Shown: positions 32,393-38,205 of the stretch, piece by piece
Layout: the number at the start of each line of letters is the position of its first letter
Position numbering within the stretch: the stretch's first letter is position 1
Source of the DNA: Anaerolineaceae bacterium UBA4781
Lineage (GTDB): Bacteria; Chloroflexota; Anaerolineae; Anaerolineales; Anaerolineaceae
Assembly (NCBI GenBank): GCA_002403105.1
Contig: DHHD01000100.1
Coordinates: 1 to 38,205, forward strand
Direction of reading: 5' to 3'
Length of the DNA stretch: 38,205 nucleotides
Position numbers and translations under genes: made by a program
The notes under the pieces: generated by a model
Seen by the model: only the letters and a program-made list of their open reading frames with translations
Told to the model about the DNA's origin: nothing
The model's database searches: none

Positions 32393-34405
32393 CTATTTAC
32401 CAATAGCTACATTTGGAAAGTGCAACAGAAATCGAAAGCGGCAATCCTCTTCAAACCACATAGGGAAATTGGTTCCCCACACGTTATTTAATAAATTGAA
32501 ATGCATTCCGCCTTGCATATTGGGTTGTTCATTGGTGAAATTGAGCAATGCGGGCTGCCCGGGCGCAACAAGGGGCGAATCGAGTGCGATAATTTCCATT
32601 TCTTCATGGCAGTCTTTACACAAAACGCCTTTCCCCACTGCATGCAGATGCCGATTACCATTTTCTACCACATCCAGCGGAGAAATATATCCCCCGAGCT
32701 TTTCAATACTCCATTGTGCAAGCTCAGAATGCAGTGGTTTAAAAGTGAACCAAAATGCTTCGGGCAAACGACAGGCGGGTTTATTAAACCATTGCAAATC
32801 GATTTTGACCTCAGTTTCGTTTTGCGGGAAAGTATAGTGCAGGTAAAAATCCAAGGGGCAACCATATTCCCGGCTGCAAAGCGGTTCAGCCCGCAAATGG
32901 AATAAAACTTGCGTATCAACCGCGGTTGTTTTCATATACTGTTCATCTACCATTGGCTGCCAGAAACGGCTGGGGGGATTAGTGGTTTCCATGCCCGGTT
33001 TGGTGAAATCCTCCCGGCTCCAATAATTATTCTGTTCTTCCGGACGAATGTATTGGTGGAAGAACCGTTCATAATCCTCAGTAGAAAAAGTCTGGTAGCG
33101 CACCACCCCCAGCGAGTGGGAATCATCTGCCCAATTCTTTGTGTTGGAGAGATCCATTAATGAAATAAACGCACCGGTGGAGGGATCGAATTGGATGGTG
33201 AATTGCGGCAATTCAATGAACTTGTCGGTGAAAATACCTTTCTCCCAATCCTCAGTCTGCGGACGCGCAGGGCGGATGGTTTGCAGATGCTGACGAGCGG
33301 AATCAACGTAGGATGTATCGTTCAATACGTTCACAGCCCCCTGAATATAAGCACGTTTTTCTGCCCAGGAAGATGCAAAAGTAACAAAATTGGGTTTACT
33401 GCGAGCTACAGAAAAACTGTCTGCCGAATAATTCTCATGGTCCTGTAAGAAGGTCTTTTCATCCATCCCCCAGGTATGTTCAGGGATCATCAGCAGAGCA
33501 TTCTGAAAATCTCGAAACCATTTTTGGTCGTGGATGTCGGGGTTTTCAACAAGCCAATGAGTGCGCAGACGCAATAACTCGCGAAACTGGCTGACCTTGA
33601 TCGGGTCGCTACCCACACCGTGGATCCAGGTATCTCCAATCTCCTGCGTAACAACCGGCAGATGCGGACGGATCGGCTCAAGTTTTTCTGCAAAATCATT
33701 CAAGGTTGATGCGATAATGCGGGCATGGGGATAGGTGGTTTGTATTTTTTCAAATGCATCCAGCACCTGCTGTGGATTTTGCGGGCCGAGATTATCGATG
33801 GTGTGAGCAAATGCCAGTGCGTCGCCCGTGCCCCCGACGAATTTTATGGAACCGTAGCCACTTTCAACCATTACAATGAGCTCTTTCCCTGAAGGGTGCT
33901 GCCAGCGAAAAAGCGGGGGAACACTGGGGATAGTAGAGCCCGGATTAATACCAATATGCAAGAACTTGATATCTGCTTCAGCCATAAGTGGAATGATTCC
34001 ACGGGTATGCCCCGGCACATCGGTAAACTTGGCGGCAATGGTATGTTTCCCGAAACGGCGATCAAGTTCCTGTGAAATGGATAATCCAAAGCGAAAGAGT
34101 TCCACATCCATCAATTCGGTATGTGTTGTGAAGGGCAGCGCATGCCAGGTTATATCTCCTGCCAGGATCGCGTTTTCCATTTCTTTGCGCTTTGCAGGCT
34201 CCGCTTGTTCGAGGTATTCATAGATGAGCCAGGAACCGGTGGTCCAGATAAATTTTTCGGTTCTTTCCATGGCGCGTATCTTTCGTGCAGTAGCCAGCGC
34301 AGTGGGAATGTAATTTGAAAAATAATTCTGAATAACATCAGCAGCAGAATCAGTAAAACCGATATCCAAATGTGTTTTGAAAATGAGATGAATTGTTTGA
34401 CTCAT
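32393..34405 (-). CDS. DUF5054-family GH38-like glycoside hydrolase
   Basis: 670-residue protein resembling glycoside hydrolase family 38 alpha-mannosidases in its N-terminal half (DUF5054). The zinc ligands match in order: H12 and D14 (KTHLDIGFTD), candidate nucleophile D129 (FTDVPGHTRG), and H310 (PEHTWGMDEK). The C-terminal half is beta-rich, as in GH38 enzymes. No signal peptide is present, so it should act on imported substrate. The stop is 5 bp from the convergent PHP gene; the start follows AAAGGA. Orientation opposite to the transporter-esterase-PHP operon suggests separate control. Family enzymes are poorly characterised, and mannosidase activity is inferred. Confidence 0.82.
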   Translation of the reverse strand: MSQTIHLIFKTHLDIGFTDSAADVIQNYFSNYIPTALATARKIRAMERTEKFIWTTGSWLIYEYLEQAEPAKRKEMENAILAGDITWHALPFTTHTELMDVELFRFGLSISQELDRRFGKHTIAAKFTDVPGHTRGIIPLMAEADIKFLHIGINPGSTIPSVPPLFRWQHPSGKELIVMVESGYGSIKFVGGTGDALAFAHTIDNLGPQNPQQVLDAFEKIQTTYPHARIIASTLNDFAEKLEPIRPHLPVVTQEIGDTWIHGVGSDPIKVSQFRELLRLRTHWLVENPDIHDQKWFRDFQNALLMIPEHTWGMDEKTFLQDHENYSADSFSVARSKPNFVTFASSWAEKRAYIQGAVNVLNDTSYVDSARQHLQTIRPARPQTEDWEKGIFTDKFIELPQFTIQFDPSTGAFISLMDLSNTKNWADDSHSLGVVRYQTFSTEDYERFFHQYIRPEEQNNYWSREDFTKPGMETTNPPSRFWQPMVDEQYMKTTAVDTQVLFHLRAEPLCSREYGCPLDFYLHYTFPQNETEVKIDLQWFNKPACRLPEAFWFTFKPLHSELAQWSIEKLGGYISPLDVVENGNRHLHAVGKGVLCKDCHEEMEIIALDSPLVAPGQPALLNFTNEQPNMQGGMHFNLLNNVWGTNFPMWFEEDCRFRFLLHFPNVAIGK

Positions 34406-34597
34406 AATCCTATCCTTTAGGAAATGCTTTACTGAATCAGAAAGATGTATGATCTTCTTTTAATATTTTATCCTCAATAAGATTACAGATTGAAATTTGT
34501 TTTTCGGTTCGATGTAGTGTAAGAATTATGTATTTTTTTAACAAAACCACAGAAAAACTGTACAATATAATAAATACGAAAAGAATGAGGTGGTTCA

Positions 34598-35236
34598 ATG
34601 AGTAATGAACAAGTCGACCTACTTAATATTTTCAATCAAGTTTCAAAGACGTTGAAAACCAATCAAAATTCCTTAAATGAAGCAGATGAATATAACCATG
34701 ATCATGGGGATAACATGGTTCAAATTTTTGAAGTGATCACTACGGCGATGAAAACAAAGAAGAACGCTGAACCAGCCGAACAACTGGAATATGCAGCCCA
34801 GTTACTGCGCCAAAAATCATCCAGCGGATCAGCGAAAACATATGTGAATGGGTTGACGCAAGCTTCCAAACAGGTCAGCGGTAAATCATCGATCGATATG
34901 AATACCGTACTTCCTCTGCTGCAAACGCTGTTGAGCGGTGGTGAGACAGAAACATCTACCGGCAGCGGTGCACTAGGTGACTTGCTGGGATCACTGCTTG
35001 GTGGAAGCACCTCTACAACTCAATCAGGAGCGAGCGACGGTCTGGATCTGAGTGATCTGCTTGGAGCGGGCTTATCTTATATGCAATCCAAACAATCCGG
35101 CAGCTCTGATATGGAAGCACTTTCCAAAGCACTGTTGGGAGGCTCACAATATAACAGCAATCCTTATCGATCCCAATCAGGTGAATTAGTAGCCAACACC
35201 GTGCTACAAGCTCTCACTGGTTTGATGAGCAAGTAG
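34598..35236 (+). CDS. Protein with degenerate DhaL/DAK2-like motif and Gly/Ser-rich tail
   Basis: 212-residue cytoplasmic protein without signal peptide. Residues 23-46 (SLNEADEYNHDHGDNMVQIFEV) resemble the start of the DhaL/DAK2 domain, where kinases have NxxDxxxGDGDHGTNM, but the canonical double Asp pair is reduced to a single HDHGD. After a helical part (about 50-110) comes a Gly/Ser/Thr-rich stretch (about 115-160) and more helix. This makes dihydroxyacetone kinase activity doubtful. It starts after GAGGTGG at a good distance, with a TATAAT (34566-34571) upstream but no clear -35. It is a single-gene unit ending in a terminator. Confidence 0.7.
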   Translation: MSNEQVDLLNIFNQVSKTLKTNQNSLNEADEYNHDHGDNMVQIFEVITTAMKTKKNAEPAEQLEYAAQLLRQKSSSGSAKTYVNGLTQASKQVSGKSSIDMNTVLPLLQTLLSGGETETSTGSGALGDLLGSLLGGSTSTTQSGASDGLDLSDLLGAGLSYMQSKQSGSSDMEALSKALLGGSQYNSNPYRSQSGELVANTVLQALTGLMSK

Positions 35237-35242
35237 TGTTTT

Positions 35243-35276
35243 AGAAAAGCCAATTTGAACAAGAGTTGGCTTTTCT
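35243..35276 (+). terminator. Intrinsic terminator after the DhaL-like gene
   Basis: AGAAAAGCCAA (35243-35253) pairs perfectly with TTGGCTTTTCT (35266-35276), followed by ATTT. The 3' arm also supplies the TTGGCT -35 of the next promoter. Confidence 0.8.
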
Positions 35277-35295
35277 ATTTAAACGAACGTATAAT
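35266..35295 (+). promoter_or_regulatory. Candidate promoter of the M20 peptidase gene
   Basis: TTGGCT (35266-35271) and TATAAT (35290-35295) are 18 bp apart. A GAGGGAAG ribosome site follows before the ATG at 35324. The -35 lies inside the preceding terminator stem. Confidence 0.5.
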
Positions 35296-35323
35296 CTTTG
35301 GAATTTACAATTGAGGGAAGATC

Positions 35324-36790
35324 ATGCCTTACTTTCTAATTATCATCGGGTTCGTTTTACTTGTTCTATTGGTGATGCTTTTCCGTACACTTCAAGTATC
35401 TGGAAACACCCCAATGAGCTCAACCACTGATCTACTTACAGTAGATTCCAAGAAAACAGCCGAACATCTTGCTGAAGCGATCAGGTTTAAAACAATCTCA
35501 AAATTGAGCATGGATGAAACCGACTTTAAACCATTTAAAAACTACCATCAATGGCTTGAAAAGACTTATCCGAAACTGCATGCAGTTTTGAAAAAAGAAT
35601 CAGTAAACCAGCACAGTTTGTTGTATTACTGGAAAGGTACCAATGCTGGATTAAAACCTGTTCTCTTTGCCGGCCATTTGGACGTTGTACCGGTTGAAGA
35701 GGTAACCTTATCTGCCTGGCATGCCGATCCGTTTAAAGGAGAGATCAAGCAAGGTTTTATCTGGGGACGCGGTGCTTTGGATATGAAAAATCATACCATT
35801 GGGATGTTCGATGCAGTAGAGACCCTGGCAGCATCTGGTTTTCAGCCCAAGCGTGATATCTATTTTGCATTGGGGCAGGATGAAGAGATATCAGGAAAAG
35901 ATGGAGCAAAAAGCATTGCAGCTCTTCTCAAGAAGAGAGGAATTCAATTAGCGGCTGTGCTGGATGAAGGCGGGATGATCAGCCACGGGTTGGTACCCGG
36001 GGTGGAAACCCCGGTTGCCTTGATCGGCGTGGGTGAAAAAGAATATGTAACTGTTAATCTCACCACGAAGGGAACTCCCGGGCACTCATCCAACCCACCG
36101 CGCCAAACCGCGATCGGGGTATTGGCTCGCGCGATTGCATTGTTGGATGATAATCCTTTTGAAGCGCGACCCGAACTTGCTATTGAGACCTTGAAGAGAA
36201 TTGCATATTTATTTCCATTTTCCACGCGTTTTGTACTGGCAAATACATGGTTATTAAAACCGGCATTGGTTAAACAACTGGAAAAAAGGGTACAAACAAA
36301 TGCTCTCATACGAACCACCCATGCTGCAACTGTGATCAAAGGTGGGATCAAGGATAATATTCTACCTGCTGAAGCTTGTGCGAAAATTAATTTTCGCCTT
36401 TTACCGGGGGATTCTCAGGAAACCGTGTTACAACATATTCGCAAGGTTGTGGATGATCCCCGTGTGGAAGCAGCCATTGATGTGGCTGATGCCTGGGGAC
36501 CCAGCAAGGTTTCAACGATCAATACACCAGCTTATAAAACACTTGAACTTGTTATTCGGCAGGTTTTTGGTGATATTCCGGCTGCTCCTTATTTATTGAT
36601 GTTTGCCACGGACGCACGCCATTACCAGGAAGTCAGCGAACAACTTTACCATTTCTCTCCACTTTCCATGGAAACAGAGGATATGGGCAGAATGCATGGA
36701 ATTGATGAACGCATCAGTGTGGATGCATTGGCAGGCATGGTGAAGTTCTACGCACGCTTACTGAAAGTTTGGGGTGAAGCAGAGTTTTAA
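35324..36790 (+). CDS. Membrane-anchored M20-family peptidase (carboxypeptidase S/PM20D1-like)
   Basis: 488-residue zinc peptidase. An uncleaved N-terminal helix (3-21, YFLIIIGFVLLVLLVMLF) anchors it to the membrane with the catalytic domain outside. The M20 metal site reads FAGHLDVVPV (H118, D120), WGRGALDMKN (bridging D153), GQDEEISG (general base E187, ligand E188), and a C-terminal MHGIDER with the last His. The length and YxWKGTN...KPVLFAGHLD pattern fit the yeast carboxypeptidase S/PM20D1 branch, which cleaves or condenses N-acyl amino acids and dipeptides. It overlaps the convergent acetyltransferase stop by 4 bp. Confidence 0.9.
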   Translation: MPYFLIIIGFVLLVLLVMLFRTLQVSGNTPMSSTTDLLTVDSKKTAEHLAEAIRFKTISKLSMDETDFKPFKNYHQWLEKTYPKLHAVLKKESVNQHSLLYYWKGTNAGLKPVLFAGHLDVVPVEEVTLSAWHADPFKGEIKQGFIWGRGALDMKNHTIGMFDAVETLAASGFQPKRDIYFALGQDEEISGKDGAKSIAALLKKRGIQLAAVLDEGGMISHGLVPGVETPVALIGVGEKEYVTVNLTTKGTPGHSSNPPRQTAIGVLARAIALLDDNPFEARPELAIETLKRIAYLFPFSTRFVLANTWLLKPALVKQLEKRVQTNALIRTTHAATVIKGGIKDNILPAEACAKINFRLLPGDSQETVLQHIRKVVDDPRVEAAIDVADAWGPSKVSTINTPAYKTLELVIRQVFGDIPAAPYLLMFATDARHYQEVSEQLYHFSPLSMETEDMGRMHGIDERISVDALAGMVKFYARLLKVWGEAEF

Positions 36791-37809
36791 GAAGTCTTTT
36801 TCTTAGAAAGACTAATTTTGTAAATAAAAGAATCAACCGCACCAAATTTATATTTGTACGATTCATTCCCGCGCATGAAATCGAATACTATGCGGGAATT
36901 TTCAATTGCCCATTGGATCAAATAACTCAATAAAACCCATCCTGGAGAAAAATGCTGCAGCTCACTATGGATGCCGGAATTATAAATATAAATCGTTTTT
37001 TGATCGTCAAAACACAGATATCCGGCTGACAGGATACCATTGATCTCAAGGAAACACAATTTGAGAATGCCTTGAGAGAAACCCCAGGAAAAAAGGCTTT
37101 GCATGTGGGTTCGCATGGCGGGAGTCAAAAATATTTTCTTCGCGGGATCGTCTTGCATCAAGTCCAAAAAGACCTCCCCACTTTTTTGGAGATCTTTTTC
37201 ATCAGTCACAAAGAAAAATCGATAATTTTCCGATTCCTGTTCCACCCGGCGTACTTTTCTTCGGATCTCGTGGCGCTGCTTTTTATCAAGACTTTCCAGA
37301 TACGTATCCCAACTACCGGGCAGGATGAAATAAGGAGCGGGTTGGTCCTTCTCGATGGTACAGGAAACGTTTTTCGAAAGAGATGTGTTTTGGAAAAAAT
37401 GAAGTAATAGAGAAGTAAAATGGAGATTTGTAAAATCAATTTGATCCCATAGATCAGGGACCTCATCCATTAAGTGGTGGATCACTGCTTCACAAAAACT
37501 ATCAGCGAGTGCGACAGAGACAATAAGATCAAGGTAATCAGAAATCTCTTTACTCCCAATGAATGTGAGCAAAGCTTTTCCATCATGAACGGTTCGAAAC
37601 AAGGGTGCAATACCCACCAATTTCTCCTGTTCATAACCCAAGAGAATATACGGTTCCCCATTTTCCCATTCTCCTCCGCCCAATGAATACCACCATAGCT
37701 TTAGATAGCCATATTTCAAGAAAGGGACGTTCACAGCGCTGGTTTGCAGCAATGCGTCCCAGGCAGGTTGAAGATCATCATGAAACGAATGCTGGACTTT
37801 TATTTCCAT
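36787..37809 (-). CDS. PF13480 (BioF2-like/CelD-like) GNAT acetyltransferase
   Basis: 340-residue protein of the double-GNAT Acetyltransf_6 family. The N-terminal part (NVPFLKYGYLKLWWYSLGGG; LLGYEQEKLVGIAPL) and the C-terminal GNAT part (LCFLEINGILSAGYLCFDDQKTIYIYNSG...PGWVLLSYLIQWAIENS...FDFMRGNESYKYKFG) are characteristic. Related proteins modify surface polysaccharides or act like FemAB transferases; the acceptor is unknown. I use the ATG at 37809, which has AGG 5 bp upstream, over the GTG at 37815. A leftward TATAAT (37840-37845) lies 31 bp before it. It diverges from maf. Confidence 0.82.
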   Translation of the reverse strand: MEIKVQHSFHDDLQPAWDALLQTSAVNVPFLKYGYLKLWWYSLGGGEWENGEPYILLGYEQEKLVGIAPLFRTVHDGKALLTFIGSKEISDYLDLIVSVALADSFCEAVIHHLMDEVPDLWDQIDFTNLHFTSLLLHFFQNTSLSKNVSCTIEKDQPAPYFILPGSWDTYLESLDKKQRHEIRRKVRRVEQESENYRFFFVTDEKDLQKSGEVFLDLMQDDPAKKIFLTPAMRTHMQSLFSWGFSQGILKLCFLEINGILSAGYLCFDDQKTIYIYNSGIHSELQHFSPGWVLLSYLIQWAIENSRIVFDFMRGNESYKYKFGAVDSFIYKISLSKKKTS

Positions 37810-37860
37810 GTTCACCTGAAAGAAAAAGTTTGTGTGGTTATTATACCGGGTACATCATGA

Positions 37861-37866
37861 TAAAAT
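37861..37866 (+). promoter_or_regulatory. Possible extended -10 element upstream of maf
   Basis: TGA-TAAAAT (-10 at 37861-37866) places a start of transcription only a few bases before the maf ATG at 37876. There is no Shine-Dalgarno site in between, so a leaderless transcript is possible. No convincing -35 is seen. Confidence 0.3.
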
Positions 37867-37875
37867 CTTTGCGAT

Positions 37876-38205
37876 ATGCATCAACAAAGAATTATCCTGG
37901 CTTCTTCTTCCCCACGCCGCAGAGAACTGATTTCCTGGATGGATATTCCATACGAGGTAATCTCGGCTGATATTAATGAAGATCATCAAAAAGGCGAACA
38001 TCCCATCGATTATGTTCAGCGCCTGGCATGCGAAAAAGCGGAAGAAATATTTAACAACAATCATCCTGCTTCTGTCATTTTAGCTGCCGATACAATTGTT
38101 ATTAATGGCGAACAAATTTTAGGAAAGCCGAAAGATGAAGATCAAGCGACCGAGATGCTGCTTGACCTGCGGGGAAAAATCCATCAGGTGGTTACTGCCA
38201 TTTGT
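37876..38205 (+). CDS. maf: Maf-family nucleotide pyrophosphatase, 3' end beyond the window
   Basis: First 110 codons of a Maf/YhdE-type nucleotide pyrophosphatase, open to the window edge. The product begins MHQQRIILASSSPRRREL, the diagnostic Maf substrate-binding motif SSSPRRRE, followed by VILAADTIVINGEQILGKP with the catalytic Asp and LDLRGKIHQVVTAIC, which leads into the family's STHxVxT-like region. Relatives hydrolyse dTTP, UTP or modified nucleotides and affect septum formation. The missing C-terminal part would be about 80-90 residues. Confidence 0.92.
   Translation, partial: MHQQRIILASSSPRRRELISWMDIPYEVISADINEDHQKGEHPIDYVQRLACEKAEEIFNNNHPASVILAADTIVINGEQILGKPKDEDQATEMLLDLRGKIHQVVTAIC

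Noticed and set aside
34598..35236. Dihydroxyacetone kinase subunit DhaL
   Set aside because: The GDGDHG core is broken, no DhaK partner is present and most of the sequence does not look like the DhaL fold.
1..38205. tRNA, rRNA, CRISPR, insertion sequence or prophage
   Set aside because: No T-loop plus acceptor pairing, repeat-spacer series, transposase or phage structural protein was recognised on either strand by eye.

Overview
This is a 38.2 kb bacterial chromosome segment of moderate GC (mid-40s % by eye). It carries about 36 closely packed protein genes on both strands. I found no rRNA, tRNA, CRISPR array, transposase, integrase or phage gene. No stretch longer than 300 bases lacks a gene; the largest gaps are 28726-28971 and 34406-34597. 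The gene set (bacterial-type Elp3, DUF177 next to rpoD, PD40 and GIN-domain lipoproteins, PF13480 acetyltransferase, GH38-like DUF5054 protein) fits Chloroflexota, most likely an anaerobic Anaerolineae member. That placement is inferred from family content, not from a marker-gene tree.

Layout. 144-6320 (+): four genes joined by 4-bp ATGA overlaps: sbcD, sbcC and two GT4 glycosyltransferases. 6322-7561 (-): histidine phosphatase then HAD hydrolase. 7741-11081 (+): an aldehyde dehydrogenase behind a consensus promoter, an intrinsic terminator, then a two-subunit class I CoA-transferase, with an XdhC-like gene convergent at 11073. 12173-13498 (-): small hypothetical, YcgN-type Cys-cluster protein and a methyltransferase. 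13644-14567 (+): a PD40 lipoprotein. 14619-17178 (-): membrane protein, winged-helix regulator, ABC ATPase and ABC-2 permease, behind a consensus promoter with a perfect inverted-repeat operator. 17333-18392 (-): GIN-domain lipoprotein and a zinc-ribbon membrane protein.

18446-21691 looks like a small sugar-phosphate regulon: a DeoR-family repressor and Rpe-like epimerase (+), then a divergent pair, BtpA/SgcQ-like (-) and AraD-like class II aldolase/epimerase (+). One 18-bp motif (TGTGCA-N5-CGACATT) lies both in front of the repressor gene and in the divergent intergenic region. 21762-25522 is housekeeping: rarA, rdgB (-), DUF177/YceD and the primary sigma factor.

25529-28725 holds the most interesting arrangement. 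A bacterial Elp3 (radical SAM + GNAT, expected to make cm5U34 in tRNA) is divergent from a methyltransferase that strikingly resembles eukaryotic Trm9/ALKBH8, the enzyme that methylates cm5U34 to mcm5U34. The two start codons are about 30 bp apart over overlapping -10 elements. This suggests a two-gene bacterial route to an mcm5U-type wobble modification.

28972-34405 is a carbohydrate-related locus: GPH-type sugar symporter, esterase, CehA/McbA-type PHP hydrolase and, convergent, a GH38-like DUF5054 protein. The end of the window has a protein with a degenerate DhaL-like motif, a membrane-anchored M20 peptidase, a PF13480 acetyltransferase (-), and the first 110 codons of maf, cut by the window edge.
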